Shown here: piece after piece, positions 9,401 through 18,927 of the stretch
Layout of the letters: each line of letters opens with the position of its first letter
How positions within the stretch are numbered: position 1 is the stretch's first letter
Assembly: GCF_001613065.1 (NCBI RefSeq)
Contig: NZ_BDBQ01000013.1
Span: 1 to 64,000, forward strand
DNA from: Nocardia miyunensis NBRC 108239
GTDB lineage: Bacteria > Actinomycetota > Actinomycetes > Mycobacteriales > Mycobacteriaceae
Reading direction: 5' to 3'
DNA: 64,000 bases
The notes under the pieces: model-generated
Told to the model about the DNA's origin: nothing
What the model saw: only the letters and a program-made list of their open reading frames with translations
Databases searched by the model: none
Position numbers and translations under genes: made by a program

Positions 9401-10113
9401 GACTGGTGTAACCCGCATTCGGTCTTGGCGAGGCCGGCCCAGCGGCCGCTTCGCGGATCGGCTCCCGGTTCCGGCTTCCGCGTGCACGGAGCGCAACCGA
9501 TGGACGGATATCCCTCTTCCACAAGGGGATTGACGAGGATGCCGTGCCGATCGATGTACTCGGCCATCTCCTCGTCGGACCAGGCGGCGATCGGGTTGAT
9601 CTTCACCAGGCCGAAGCCCTCGTCGAAGGAGATCAGGGGGGCGTTGGCGCGGGTGGGAGCCTCCACCCGGCGGATGCCGGTGACCCAGGCGTTGTAGCCG
9701 CCCAGGGACTGCTTCAGCGGCACCACCTTGCGCAGCCGGCAGCACTCGTTGGGCTCGCGGGCGAACAGGTCCTTGCCCAGCAGCCGATCCTGTTCCGCCA
9801 CAGAGTTTTCCGGCTGCGCGTTGACGATGTTCACGCCGTACACCGTCTCCACCGCGTCGCGGGTGCCGATGGTCTCGGCGAAGTGGTAGCCGGTGTCCAG
9901 GAACAGCACGTCCACCCCGGGCCGGGTCTGCGCGGCCAGATGCACCAGCACCGCGTCCTGCATGTTCGACGCGACGATGTAGCCCGGACCGAAGGTCTCC
10001 TCGGTCCACCGCAGCAACTCGGCGGCCGAGGCGTCGGGACCGAGCGCGGTCGCGCCGTCCTCGGCGATGCGCCGCAGTTCGTCCTCGGAGAGCTTGTCCA
10101 AAGCGGTTGTCAT
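9397..10113 (-). CDS. cysH: APS reductase, [4Fe-4S] type
   Basis: A 238-residue reductase of the PAPS/APS reductase family. It has the paired cysteines CCRLRKVVPL near residue 128 and a second pair in IGCAPCTRK near 210, the cluster ligands that mark assimilatory APS reductases; PAPS-only enzymes lack them. The C-terminal ECGLHQS contains the catalytic cysteine that forms the thiosulfonate intermediate. It reduces APS to sulfite for NirA. ATG 10113 is preceded by GGGAAAGAG and lies 14 bases from the nirA stop. Confidence 0.96.
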   Translation of the reverse strand: MTTALDKLSEDELRRIAEDGATALGPDASAAELLRWTEETFGPGYIVASNMQDAVLVHLAAQTRPGVDVLFLDTGYHFAETIGTRDAVETVYGVNIVNAQPENSVAEQDRLLGKDLFAREPNECCRLRKVVPLKQSLGGYNAWVTGIRRVEAPTRANAPLISFDEGFGLVKINPIAAWSDEEMAEYIDRHGILVNPLVEEGYPSIGCAPCTRKPEPGADPRSGRWAGLAKTECGLHQS

Positions 10114-10127
10114 TGCGTCTCTTTCCC

Positions 10128-11963
10128 TTACCGGAGATCGGCCTCGTCGGCGCGGACCGCCCACTGGGCGAACCGCTCACCGTCGTTGCGGCTCTTGACG
10201 AAGTTGCGCACCACGCGCTCGATGTAGTCGCCGAGCTCGTCGCTGGTCACCTTGTGCTGGCGCAGCTTTCGGCCGAAGGCGGCGTCGAGACCGAGGGTGC
10301 CGCCCAGATGAACCTGGAATCCCTCCACCTGATTCCCGTCGCCGTCGTCGACGAGCTGTCCCTTGAAGCCGATGTCGGCGATCTGCGAGCGGCCGCAGGA
10401 GTTCGGGCAGCCGTTGATGTTGATCGTGACCGGGACGTCGAGTTGGGCGTTGATATCGGCCAGCCGCTGGTCCAGTTCGGGCGCGAGCACCTGCGAGCGC
10501 TTGCGGGTCTCCACGAACGACAGCTTGCAGAACTCGATACCACTGCAGGCCAGCAGGTTTCGCCGCCAGGCCGACGGCCGCGCCTGCAGGTTCAGCGGCT
10601 CGAGCTCGGCGATCAACTCCTCGACCTTGTCGTCGGGAACATCGAGCACGATGAGCTTCTGGTACGGGGTGAACCGGATCCGGTCGGAGCCGATCCGCTC
10701 GACCGCGTCGGCCACCTTGGTCAGGGTCGTGCCCGAGACCCGCCCGGCGATGGGGGAGAAGCCGACCGCGTTCAGTCCGTTGCGCAGCTTCTGCACGCCC
10801 ACGTGATCGATGGGCCGCACCGGCGCCTCGGGCGCGGGGCCGTCGATCAGCTTGCGCTTCAGGAACTCGTCCTCGAGCACCTGGCGGAACTTCTCGATGC
10901 CCCAGTCCTTGATCAGGAACTTCAGCCGCGCCTTGGTGCGCAGGCGGCGGTAGCCGTAGTCGCGGAACAGCGAGACGACCGCTTCCCACACATCGGGCAC
11001 CTCCGCCAGCGGGACCCACGCGCCGACCCGCTTGGCGAGCATCGGGTTGGTGGACAGGCCGCCGCCGACCCACAGGTCGAAGCCGGGGCCGTGCTCGGGG
11101 TGCTCCACGCCGATGAAGGCCACGTCGTTGATCTCGTGCACCACGTCCTGCTGGCCCGAGATCGCGGTCTTGAACTTGCGCGGGAGGTTCGAGTACTCCT
11201 TCTTGCCGACGTAGCGCCGGGTGATCTCCTCCACGGCCCAGGTGCCGTCGATGACCTCGTTCAGCGATTCACCGGCCAGCGGGGAGCCGAGCACCACGCG
11301 CGGGCAGTCGCCGCACGCCTGAGTGGTCTGCAGGCCCACGCCCTCGATCCGCCGCCAGATCTCCGGGACGTTCTCGATCTCGATCCAGTGGTACTGCAGG
11401 TTCTCCCGGTCGGACAGATCCGCGGTGTCGCGGGCGAACTCGGTGGAGATCTGGCCGAGGGTGCGCACCTGCTCGACGTTCAGCGCGCCGCCGTCGCAGC
11501 GGACACGCATCATGAAGTATTCGGCCTCGAGCAGGTCGAGGTTCTCGTCGCCGGTCCAGGTGCCGTCGTACCCCTGCTCGCGCTGGGTGTACAGGCCCCA
11601 CCAGCGGAAACGCCCGCGCAGGTCGGCCTTGTCGATCGAGTCGAATCCGCCCGGGGCGTAGATGTTCTCGATGCGAGTGCGGACGTTGAGCGGGTGGTCG
11701 TCCTTCTTGCTCTGTTCGTTCGCGTTCAGCGGCTCGCGGTAGCCCAGTGCCCACTGGCCCTCGGACTTGCGGCGCAGTGGTTTTCCGGTCCGTTCACGCG
11801 GGCCGCTGGTGGTCTGCGCGCCCGCACGCGAACGCGCCCGGCGCTCGCGGGCGGCTTGCGCGCGCTCGCGGGCGACTTCCTCTTCGAGTGCGCGTCGTTC
11901 GGAGTCCTCACGGGTGACGCGCTCGGATTCGGGTGTGGGACCGGCGTCGGTGCTCGACGTCAT
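10128..11963 (-). CDS. nirA: ferredoxin-dependent sulfite reductase
   Basis: A 611-residue siroheme/[4Fe-4S] reductase of the nitrite/sulfite reductase family. The cluster and siroheme ligands appear as CSGIEFC (C-x5-C, near residue 470) and CPNSCGR (C-x3-C, near 516), and both ferrodoxin-like half-domains are present. Its place upstream of cysH and the sirohydrochlorin chelatase argues for sulfite as substrate, as for M. tuberculosis NirA. The first 50 residues are Glu/Arg-rich and low in complexity, an unusually long N-terminus. Start ATG 11963 has AGGAG eight bases upstream. A Cys-containing leader peptide lies 130 bases upstream. Confidence 0.92.
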   Translation of the reverse strand: MTSSTDAGPTPESERVTREDSERRALEEEVARERAQAARERRARSRAGAQTTSGPRERTGKPLRRKSEGQWALGYREPLNANEQSKKDDHPLNVRTRIENIYAPGGFDSIDKADLRGRFRWWGLYTQREQGYDGTWTGDENLDLLEAEYFMMRVRCDGGALNVEQVRTLGQISTEFARDTADLSDRENLQYHWIEIENVPEIWRRIEGVGLQTTQACGDCPRVVLGSPLAGESLNEVIDGTWAVEEITRRYVGKKEYSNLPRKFKTAISGQQDVVHEINDVAFIGVEHPEHGPGFDLWVGGGLSTNPMLAKRVGAWVPLAEVPDVWEAVVSLFRDYGYRRLRTKARLKFLIKDWGIEKFRQVLEDEFLKRKLIDGPAPEAPVRPIDHVGVQKLRNGLNAVGFSPIAGRVSGTTLTKVADAVERIGSDRIRFTPYQKLIVLDVPDDKVEELIAELEPLNLQARPSAWRRNLLACSGIEFCKLSFVETRKRSQVLAPELDQRLADINAQLDVPVTININGCPNSCGRSQIADIGFKGQLVDDGDGNQVEGFQVHLGGTLGLDAAFGRKLRQHKVTSDELGDYIERVVRNFVKSRNDGERFAQWAVRADEADLR

Positions 11964-11992
11964 AGGGTCACTCCTGCATGGTGATCAGGCCT

Positions 11993-12025
11993 GGAGGCAG
12001 GCGGGAGGGGCTGACTCACGCCTCC
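11993..12025 (-). promoter_or_regulatory. inverted repeat in the nirA leader
   Basis: GGAGGC at 11993-11998 pairs with GCCTCC at 12020-12025, just upstream of the nirA ribosome binding site. With the hairpin at 12050-12069 it provides alternative structures between the leader peptide and nirA, as an attenuator would need. Pairing was judged by eye only. Confidence 0.4.
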
Positions 12026-12049
12026 GGATTCAGAACGGCCGGGAGGGTC

Positions 12050-12069
12050 GACACCGAGAATGTGGTGTC
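12050..12069 (-). promoter_or_regulatory. hairpin between leader peptide and nirA
   Basis: Perfect six-base arms GACACC and GGTGTC enclose an eight-base loop, starting 24 bases after the leader-peptide stop. It is a candidate element of Cys-dependent attenuation. Confidence 0.4.
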
Positions 12070-12093
12070 GGAAACCGGAGCTACAGGGCCGAA

Positions 12094-12186
12094 TTACCGG
12101 AGACTTTCCGGCAGACAGCTCGCACTGCAAACACGCTTGAAGTCGACGTGGCGGCGAGCCACGAGGCGTACTCCAAGTCCGGTCAT
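12094..12186 (-). CDS. cysteine-containing leader peptide of the sulfate operon
   Basis: A 30-codon ORF encodes a peptide with the motif RRHVDFKRVCSASC at residues 11-24 and ends in TAA. The R-R-H-(V/I)-D-(L/F) core followed by Ser/Ala/Cys residues matches the short putative leader peptides found upstream of cysteine and sulfur genes in Streptomyces and mycobacteria. Two Cys codons (TGC, TGT) lie near the end, where ribosome stalling under Cys shortage could alter downstream folding. A CACAAT box on the minus strand ends eight bases before the ATG, so the mRNA may be leaderless. The ORF lies 130 bases upstream of nirA on the same strand. The sequence is clear; the regulatory role is inferred. 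Confidence 0.8.
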   Translation of the reverse strand: MTGLGVRLVARRHVDFKRVCSASCLPESLR

Positions 12187-12473
12187 GCGGTCTATTGTGC
12201 CATGTCAGCCGGGTAGTTCCGACCGACCGCCCATATTTTCCGAAGATTCGAGGGAAATTCCCTGGACGCTCGTCTCAGTTTGTGAGATCCGTCATAGATC
12301 ATCCGCGGAAACGGGATCGCGACCTCCCGAGTACCGATCCGCCGCAGCGCGGGAGATGTCCGTCACAGCCGAGGGTTAGCGGTCGGCGGATCCGCGGAAA
12401 CCGTCCGAATCGGATGCGCGCGGAACCGGCACCCGCGCCCGGCGTCGCGGCGGCCCGGCCGCACACTGGAGGG

Positions 12474-13676
12474 GTGAGCCCAGCCGTCCAGCAGATCGCA
12501 CTGCCCGCACCGCCGCTGCGTGATTTCGGCGGCGGGCCGTTCGGGATCTACGTGCACGTCCCGTTCTGCGCGACCCGCTGCGGATACTGCGATTTCAACA
12601 CCTACACCGCGGGCGAATTGGGCACCTCGGCCTCGCCGCAGTCCTGGCTCGAGGCGCTGCGCGGTGAGATGTCCACGGCGGCAGAGGCTTTCGGCGCACT
12701 GCCGAGCCGGCAGCCGCCGGTGTCGACGGTTTTCGTCGGCGGCGGTACGCCCTCGCTGCTGGGCGGCGGCGGACTTGCCGACGTGCTCGAGGCCATCCGC
12801 GCGAACTTCACCCTGGCCGCCGATGCCGAGGTGACCACGGAATCCAATCCGGAATCCACCTCACCGGAATTCTTCGAACGCATCCGCTCCGCCGGTTACA
12901 CCCGGATATCGCTGGGAATGCAGTCGGCCGCGACGCACGTGCTGCGCATTCTCGATCGCACGCACACCCCCGGCCGGCCGGTCGCCGCCGCCCGCGAGGC
13001 GCGCGAGGCCGGTTTCGACCACGTCAACCTGGATCTGATCTACGGCACCCCCGGTGAGTCCGACGCCGATCTCGACATCAGTCTCGACGCCGTCCTCTCG
13101 GCCGGGGTCGACCACGTCTCGGCCTACTCTCTGATCGTCGAGGACGGCACCGCGATGGCCCGCAAGGTCCGCCGCGGCGAACTGCCCGCCCCCGACGAGG
13201 ACGTGCTCGCCGCCCGCTACGAGCGCATCGATGCGCGCCTGTCCGCGGCCGGTCTGCGGTGGTACGAGGTATCCAACTGGGCCGCAACCGATTCCGGCCG
13301 CTGTCGGCACAATCTCGGCTACTGGGACGGCGGCGACTGGCTCGGCGCGGGGCCGGGTGCGCACAGTCACGTGGGTGGAGTGCGCTGGTGGAACGTGAAG
13401 CATCCGGGACGCTATGCGGACCGGGTCGCCGCTGCCCGGGTCCTGCCCGCCGACGGCTGGGAGGAGCTCAGCGACGTCGAGCGGTACACCGAACGGATCA
13501 TGCTCGGCGTGCGATTGCGTTCCGGGCTGCCGGTGGACGAGTTGGATGGCGACGGGCGAACAGCGGTCGAAGGACTCGTCGCCGACGGTTTGGTGGTGGT
13601 CCGGGATCGGGTGATGGTCCTCACCGACCGCGGGCGGCTCCTGGCGGACGGAGTCGTGCGAACACTCCTGGGCTGA
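12474..13676 (+). CDS. hemW: HemW-type radical SAM protein
   Basis: A 400-residue radical SAM protein with the cluster motif CATRCGYCDF near residues 32-41, where CxxxCxxC binds the [4Fe-4S] cluster. It has the HemN/HemW blocks FVGGGTPSLL, TTESNPES and ISLGMQSA, and the extra C-terminal HemW domain. HemW is a heme chaperone; annotations as oxygen-independent coproporphyrinogen oxidase usually reflect homology to HemN. GTG 12474 is preceded by GGAGG, which decides it over the longer open frame starting at 12195. The gene diverges from the sulfate operon. Confidence 0.9.
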   Translation: MSPAVQQIALPAPPLRDFGGGPFGIYVHVPFCATRCGYCDFNTYTAGELGTSASPQSWLEALRGEMSTAAEAFGALPSRQPPVSTVFVGGGTPSLLGGGGLADVLEAIRANFTLAADAEVTTESNPESTSPEFFERIRSAGYTRISLGMQSAATHVLRILDRTHTPGRPVAAAREAREAGFDHVNLDLIYGTPGESDADLDISLDAVLSAGVDHVSAYSLIVEDGTAMARKVRRGELPAPDEDVLAARYERIDARLSAAGLRWYEVSNWAATDSGRCRHNLGYWDGGDWLGAGPGAHSHVGGVRWWNVKHPGRYADRVAAARVLPADGWEELSDVERYTERIMLGVRLRSGLPVDELDGDGRTAVEGLVADGLVVVRDRVMVLTDRGRLLADGVVRTLLG

Positions 13677-13817
13677 GACAGCTCCGCCGCGGTTGTGCCA
13701 CGCCACACCGGGGATTCGGTTTTCAGGAACTAAACTGGAACCGGATACCTGGGATCCGTCGGTGGATGCTGCTCGCAGACGCCGGGCGGCCCGATGGCGA
13801 ACGAGGAGGTGGGGCGG

Positions 13818-14849
13818 ATGTCGAGCACCGAGAAACGGCGGCTCGAGGTCCTGCGCGCGATCGTCGCGGACTATATCGCGACCAAGGAGCCGATCGGGTC
13901 GAAAACGCTGGTCGACAAGCACAATCTGGGTGTTTCCAGCGCCACGGTGCGCAACGATATGGCGGTGCTCGAAGCCGAGGGGTACATCACCCAGCCGCAC
14001 ACCAGCTCCGGCCGCATTCCCACCGACAAGGGCTATCGCCAGTTCGTCGACAACATCGCCGAGGTCAAGCCGCTGTCCCCGGCCGAGCGGCGGGCGATCA
14101 TGGATTTCCTCGACGGCGGCGTCGACCTGGACGACGTGCTGCGTCGCGGGGTGCGGCTGCTGGCGCAGCTGACCCGCCAGGTCGCGATGGTGCAGTATCC
14201 GACGGTCACGGCCTCCACGGTCCGGCACATCGAGGTCGTCGCGCTCAATCCGGCCCGGCTGCTGCTGGTCGTCATCACCGACAGCGGCCGCGTCGATCAG
14301 CGCCTGGTCGAACTGGGCGGGGTGATCGGCGACGAGGATCTGACCGCGTTGCGCGCCATGCTCGGCAAGGCGATGGACGGCAAACGCCTCTCGGCGGCCT
14401 CCGCGGCGGTCGCGGGTCTGCCGGAGAATTCCCCGGCTCGCCTGCGTGACGTGCTGGTCCGGGTGTCGACGGTGCTGGTTGAGACCCTCGTCGAGCATCC
14501 CGAGGAGCGGCTGGTGCTCGGCGGCACCGCGAATCTCACCCGCAACGCCAACGACTTCGGTTTCCCGGGTTCGCTGCGCGCGGTACTCGAGGCCCTGGAG
14601 GAACAGGTGATCGTGCTCAAGCTTCTGGCCGCGGCACAGCATCCGGGCACTGTGACGGTGCAGATCGGCGAGGAGACGCAGCTCGAGCAGATCCGCGGAA
14701 CCTCGGTGGTTTCCACCGGGTACGGTATGCCGGGTACCGTGCTCGGGGGCATGGGTGTGCTGGGCCCGACTCGCATGGACTATCCGGGGACGATCGCCTC
14801 GGTCGCGGCAGTCGCCCGCTACATCGGCGAGGTACTCGCCGACCGGTGA
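13818..14849 (+). CDS. hrcA: heat-inducible transcriptional repressor HrcA
   Basis: The 343-residue repressor begins with a winged-helix domain ([23 protein letters not shown]; then [13 protein letters not shown]; then [15 protein letters not shown]), followed by the HrcA GAF-like core ending in [19 protein letters not shown]. HrcA represses heat-shock operons through the CIRCE element; I find no clear CIRCE in the 140 bases upstream of this copy. ATG 13818 follows GAGGAGGTGG and is preferred to ATG 13794. It is followed 69 bases later by dnaJ2, the usual order. Confidence 0.95.
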   Translation: MSSTEKRRLEVLRAIVADYIATKEPIGSKTLVDKHNLGVSSATVRNDMAVLEAEGYITQPHTSSGRIPTDKGYRQFVDNIAEVKPLSPAERRAIMDFLDGGVDLDDVLRRGVRLLAQLTRQVAMVQYPTVTASTVRHIEVVALNPARLLLVVITDSGRVDQRLVELGGVIGDEDLTALRAMLGKAMDGKRLSAASAAVAGLPENSPARLRDVLVRVSTVLVETLVEHPEERLVLGGTANLTRNANDFGFPGSLRAVLEALEEQVIVLKLLAAAQHPGTVTVQIGEETQLEQIRGTSVVSTGYGMPGTVLGGMGVLGPTRMDYPGTIASVAAVARYIGEVLADR

Positions 14850-14918
14850 GCGCGCCGCGTGCAGAGTGCGCGATGAGATCGTGAAGCAAATGGATTCGGA
14901 ACAGGACTAGAGACGCAA

Positions 14919-16070
14919 GTGGCACGGGACTACTACGGATTGCTCGGTGTCGGACGCAACGCGTCCGACCAGGAGATCAAGCGCGCCTATCGGAAGCTGG
15001 CGCGCGAGCTGCACCCCGACGTCAACCCCGATGCGGACGCCCAGGAGCGGTTCCGCGAGGTGTCGGCGGCCTACGAGGTGCTCAGCGATGCCGAGAAGCG
15101 CCGCATCGTGGACATGGGCGGCGATCCGCTCGAGTCCGGCGGCGGTCCGGGCGGTTTCTCCGGTGCTGCCGGATTCGGCGGTCTGGGCGATGTGTTCGAG
15201 GCCTTCTTCGGCGGCATGAACACCTCGGGTCCGCGGCGTCCGCGCGGGCGCGTGCAGCCCGGCGCGGATTCGCTGCTGCGGACCCGCTTGTCGCTGGCCG
15301 AATGCGCGGTCGGGGTCACCAAGCATCTGACCGTGGACACCGCCGTGCTGTGCGACCTGTGCCAGGGCGCGGGCACCAACGGTAATTCCAAGCCGGTGCG
15401 CTGTGAGACCTGTGGCGGCGCGGGTGAGGTGCAGACCGTGCAACGCTCCTTCCTCGGCCAGGTGATGACCTCCCGGCCGTGCCCGACCTGTCGCGGCGCG
15501 GGGGAGACCATTCCCGATCCGTGCCGCAAGTGCGGCGGCGACGGCCGGGTCCGCTCGCGCCGGGAGATCGCCGCGCCGATTCCCGCGGGTGTGGCCAACG
15601 GCATGCGGGTTCGGCTGGCCGCGCAGGGCGAGGTCGGCCCCGGCGGCGGCCCGGCCGGTGATCTGTACGTCGAGATCGTCGAGCAGCCGCACGACATGTT
15701 CGTCCGCGACGGCGACGATCTGCACTGCACGATCCGCGTGCCGATGGTCGATGCGGCGCTGGGCGCGACCGTGGTGGTCGACACGATCCTCGACGGCCCT
15801 ACCGAGTTGACCATTCCGGCCGGAACCCAGCCGGGCGAGGTCTCGGTGCTGCGCGCGCACGGTATGCCCAAACTGCGCTCGAGCGCCCGCGGCGACATGA
15901 TCGCGCACCTGGACATCGTGGTGCCGACCAAGCTCGATGCCAAGCAGTCCGATCTGCTGCGCAAGTACAAGGCCATGCGCAACGGTGAACGCACCGAAGT
16001 GCTTTCGGCCCAGTCCGAGCACAACAGTGGTCTGTTCGCGCGCCTGCGCGCCTCGTTCAGCGGTCGCTGA
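14919..16070 (+). CDS. dnaJ: chaperone protein DnaJ (type I)
   Basis: A 383-residue Hsp40. The J domain has the HPD triad (ELHPDVNP, near residue 32), then a Gly/Phe-rich linker. Four zinc-finger CxxCxGxG repeats follow ([36 protein letters not shown], residues about 145-210), with the C-terminal substrate-binding domains at the end. This is the copy linked to hrcA (DnaJ2 in mycobacteria), not the one beside dnaK-grpE. It stimulates DnaK ATPase and binds unfolded clients. Start is GTG 14919. Confidence 0.96.
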   Translation: MARDYYGLLGVGRNASDQEIKRAYRKLARELHPDVNPDADAQERFREVSAAYEVLSDAEKRRIVDMGGDPLESGGGPGGFSGAAGFGGLGDVFEAFFGGMNTSGPRRPRGRVQPGADSLLRTRLSLAECAVGVTKHLTVDTAVLCDLCQGAGTNGNSKPVRCETCGGAGEVQTVQRSFLGQVMTSRPCPTCRGAGETIPDPCRKCGGDGRVRSRREIAAPIPAGVANGMRVRLAAQGEVGPGGGPAGDLYVEIVEQPHDMFVRDGDDLHCTIRVPMVDAALGATVVVDTILDGPTELTIPAGTQPGEVSVLRAHGMPKLRSSARGDMIAHLDIVVPTKLDAKQSDLLRKYKAMRNGERTEVLSAQSEHNSGLFARLRASFSGR

Positions 16071-16086
16071 CTCCGGCGGAATCACT

Positions 16087-16827
16087 GTGGCGGCAACGGT
16101 TTTCTATCTCGACGAGATTCCCGAGCCCGGCGGTATCGCGATACTGGACGGGCCCGAGGGACGCCATGCCGCGACCGTGCGCCGCATCCGGGTCGGCGAG
16201 CCGATCACGCTGTCCGACGGCGCGGGTGTGCTCGCCTCCTCGGAAGTCGTTGCGGCGCAGAAGGATCGGCTCGAACTCGAGGTGCTCGACCGGATCCTCG
16301 CGCAACCTGCCGCACCGCCGGTCACGGTGGTGCAGGCGCTGCCCAAATCCGATCGCTCGGAGCTGGCGGTGGAGTTGATGACCGAGGCGGGCGCCGACGT
16401 CGTCATCCCATGGCAGGCCGCGCGGTGCGTGGCCAACTGGGAAGGCAAGGCGCGCAAGGGCGTCGACAAATGGCGTGCCGCGGCGCGCGCGGCGGCCCGG
16501 CAGTCCCGTCGAGCGTTCATCCCGGAGGTCGCCGAGCTGTATCGCACATCCGATGTGCTGGCGCTCGTGCGGGAGATCAAGGCGGACAACGGGATTGCCG
16601 TCGCGCTGCACGAATCGGGTTCGGCCCGTTTCGTTTCCCTGCCGTTGGCCGCGGCATCGCGGATCGTCCTCATCGTCGGGCCCGAAGGCGGCCTGGACGA
16701 TGCCGAACTCACCGCGCTCGCCGATGCGGGCGCGGATGTGGCACTGCTCGGTCCGACCGTGCTGCGCACCTCGACCGCTGCCGCGGTCGCGCTGGGTGCG
16801 CTCGGTGCACTGACCTCCAGGTGGTAG
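16087..16827 (+). CDS. rsmE: 16S rRNA (uracil1498-N3)-methyltransferase
   Basis: A 246-residue SPOUT methyltransferase that modifies U1498 of 16S rRNA. It has the N-terminal PUA-like domain (EGRHAATVRRIRVGEPITLSDG), VQALPKSDRSEL near residue 81 and the knotted SAM-binding C-terminus IVLIVGPEGGLDDAELTAL then LLGPTVLRTSTAAAVAL. GTG 16087 starts 16 bases after the dnaJ stop. The hrcA-dnaJ2-rsmE order is conserved in mycobacteria. Confidence 0.93.
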   Translation: MAATVFYLDEIPEPGGIAILDGPEGRHAATVRRIRVGEPITLSDGAGVLASSEVVAAQKDRLELEVLDRILAQPAAPPVTVVQALPKSDRSELAVELMTEAGADVVIPWQAARCVANWEGKARKGVDKWRAAARAAARQSRRAFIPEVAELYRTSDVLALVREIKADNGIAVALHESGSARFVSLPLAAASRIVLIVGPEGGLDDAELTALADAGADVALLGPTVLRTSTAAAVALGALGALTSRW

Positions 16828-16948
16828 AGCAATCCTTCATTGTCTTGTCGCACAACCGCTTCGATCGCGTTGTCATACCTCGCACCGGCTTTCGGTGATC
16901 AATTCCACGCTGAGGATCGTTCGCCTGGCAAACATTGGTCGCGACCCC

Positions 16949-16965
16949 TATATTCGGTCCGTATG
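16949..16965 (+). promoter_or_regulatory. leaderless -10 box of the first LCP gene
   Basis: TATATT at 16949-16954 lies eight bases before ATG 16963. The segment CCTATATTCGGTCCGTATGAC is repeated identically before the second LCP gene. The spacing predicts that transcription starts at or within a base or two of the ATG. Confidence 0.65.
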
Positions 16966-18795
16966 ACTTACGGAGGGGGCCATCGGCGAAAGGAGCCGGA
17001 CGGTCCGAGTACTGAGCGGTTGCCGCATGGCACCCAGCCGCGCCTGTCGCGCGAGGCGAAGGCGCGCGCGCGTGCCGACAGGTCGCGCGCCGCGCAGCAG
17101 ACTCGGGGAAGTCGTTCGGAGGCACGCGAATCCGAGTTGCGTGAGTCACAGTCCGATGAGTCGAAGACGGACGAGGCGCAGCCGGATCCGGAGGCGGCCA
17201 CGACGCTGCTGCGGCCGCCGCGGCACACCCGTCGCCCCGCACGGCGGCAGCGCACCTCCAAGGCGGTGGTCGCGGGCCGCACCCTGATCGCGCTGGTGTC
17301 CACGCTGGTTCTGGTCGGTACCGGTGCGGCGTGGCGGGTCTACGACCACGCGGTCAAGGGCGTCATCACCTCCAACGCCATCAGCGACGGCCCCAAGTCC
17401 GTCGGCAAGGATCAGAACATCCTGGTCATGGGCTTGGACAGTCGCAAGGACGAGCACGGCAATCCGCTGCCGAAGGCCATGTACGACGCCCTGCACGCCG
17501 GTGACAACGACAACGGCGGGATGAACTCGAATGTGTTGATGCTGATCCACATTCCGGGTGACGGCTCCAAATCCACGGCGATCTCCATCCCGCGCGACGA
17601 CTATGTGACGCTCGATCCGGCCGCGTGCGGCGACGATCTGTGCAAGGGCAAGATCAAGGAGGCGTACGGCCGCACCTACGGCGCGGTGCTGGGCAAGCAG
17701 GCCGAAGGAGATCCGGACGCGGAGACCAAGGCTCGCGACGCCGGCCGCAAGGCCGAGCTGAAAACGGTGAGCAAGTTCCTGGGCGACATACCGATCGACC
17801 ATTTCGTGGAGATCACCATGGCGGCCTTCTTCGAGATCGCCGAGCAGGTGCAGCCGATCACGGTGTGCCTGAACGAGAATACCCGCGACAGCTTTTCCGG
17901 CGCGAAGTTCGTCAAGGGGCAGCAGCAGATCAATGCTTCGCAGGCAATGTCTTTCGTGCGACAGCGCCGCGATCCGGACGAGTCGCTGAACTTCACCGAT
18001 ATGGACCGCACCCGCCGCCAGCAGGCTTTCGTCGTCTCGCTGCTGAGCAAATTGAAGAGCAGCGGAACGTTGTCGAGTCCGAGCACGCTGATGGGTCTGC
18101 TCAAGGTCGCCCAGGCGAACATGGCCGTGGACAGCGGTCTGGATCTGGGTAAGTTCGCCGGGCAGGCGTCCTCGCTGACGGGCGGCGGGCTGACGCTGTA
18201 CACCCTGCCGGTCAAGGACTTCAAGACCATCGACGGCGAGGACACCAGCATCGTCGATCTGGACCTGATCCACTCCTACGTCAAGAGCGTGCTGTACCCG
18301 CCAAAGCCCGGGGCTCCCACGACGAGCGCCAGCGCGACGCCGACGACAACCAACATCCCGTCCGCATCCGGGGTGACGGCGAACGTGGTGAACAGTTCGG
18401 GCAAGAACGGCCTCGGCGGAAATCTCGAAAAGGCGCTCGCCGGGCGCGGTTTCACGCAGGGCGAGGCGATCACGGGTTCCGCGCGTAGCTCGAGCACGCT
18501 GCTCTACGGTTCCGGTGCGCAGGCAGCGGCCACGGCGCTGGCGGGCCAGTTGGGGCTGACCGCGACCGAGTCGTCGTCGATCAGTTCGCAGTCGATTCAG
18601 CTGACCGTCGGCACCGAACTGGCCAGCAGCAGCTCGATCACGGGCATGGTGGGCAATTCGAGCGACGACTCCAGCAGCCCCACCTCCACGACCCCGCCGC
18701 CACCGCCGGTCTCGGCGACGAACGCGGGCACGACGGCTCCCGCGCCGACCGATATGTCGAGTATGAAGGGCAGCGGAATCCCCTGCGTCAAGTGA
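16963..18795 (+). CDS. LCP family cell-wall ligase with LytR_C domain (copy 1)
   Basis: A 610-residue membrane protein. About 100 hydrophilic cytoplasmic residues rich in Arg/Glu precede one membrane segment (about 106-126). The LytR-CpsA-Psr domain follows, with VMGLDSR, the NSNVLMLIHI block, SIPRDDYVTL and KIKEAYG, whose Arg/Asp residues bind the polyprenyl pyrophosphate substrate in the family. After a Thr/Ser linker comes a LytR_C domain (about 465-555) and a Pro/Thr tail ending in SGIPCVK. LCP enzymes attach arabinogalactan or teichoic-type polymers to peptidoglycan; in Mycobacteriales the arabinogalactan ligase Lcp1 is the nearest functional model. ATG 16963 is chosen because it sits just after the conserved -10 box. 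Confidence 0.9.
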   Translation: MTYGGGHRRKEPDGPSTERLPHGTQPRLSREAKARARADRSRAAQQTRGSRSEARESELRESQSDESKTDEAQPDPEAATTLLRPPRHTRRPARRQRTSKAVVAGRTLIALVSTLVLVGTGAAWRVYDHAVKGVITSNAISDGPKSVGKDQNILVMGLDSRKDEHGNPLPKAMYDALHAGDNDNGGMNSNVLMLIHIPGDGSKSTAISIPRDDYVTLDPAACGDDLCKGKIKEAYGRTYGAVLGKQAEGDPDAETKARDAGRKAELKTVSKFLGDIPIDHFVEITMAAFFEIAEQVQPITVCLNENTRDSFSGAKFVKGQQQINASQAMSFVRQRRDPDESLNFTDMDRTRRQQAFVVSLLSKLKSSGTLSSPSTLMGLLKVAQANMAVDSGLDLGKFAGQASSLTGGGLTLYTLPVKDFKTIDGEDTSIVDLDLIHSYVKSVLYPPKPGAPTTSASATPTTTNIPSASGVTANVVNSSGKNGLGGNLEKALAGRGFTQGEAITGSARSSSTLLYGSGAQAAATALAGQLGLTATESSSISSQSIQLTVGTELASSSSITGMVGNSSDDSSSPTSTTPPPPPVSATNAGTTAPAPTDMSSMKGSGIPCVK

Positions 18796-18910
18796 TTCCG
18801 ATCACATGGCCGAGTGGGCCGATCCGCCCGGGACCGATGGCTCGCCGAAGGCTGTGAGTTCGGTCTCGGGCCGGTAACCCGCGCATTTCGCGAGCCGTGA
18901 GATCGCGGCC

Positions 18911-18927
18911 TATATTCGGTCCGTATG
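18911..18927 (+). promoter_or_regulatory. leaderless -10 box of the second LCP gene
   Basis: TATATT at 18911-18916 lies eight bases before ATG 18925, in the same segment as the first copy. Outside this segment the two upstream regions differ, so the box has been kept by selection or by recent duplication. Confidence 0.65.

Noticed and set aside
10107..11984. 625-codon plus-strand frame over nirA
   Set aside because: Antisense shadow; nirA has cluster ligands, a ribosome binding site and operon context.
13677..13817. Possible CIRCE element upstream of hrcA
   Set aside because: No inverted repeat of TTAGCACTC type was found; only a generic promoter region remains.
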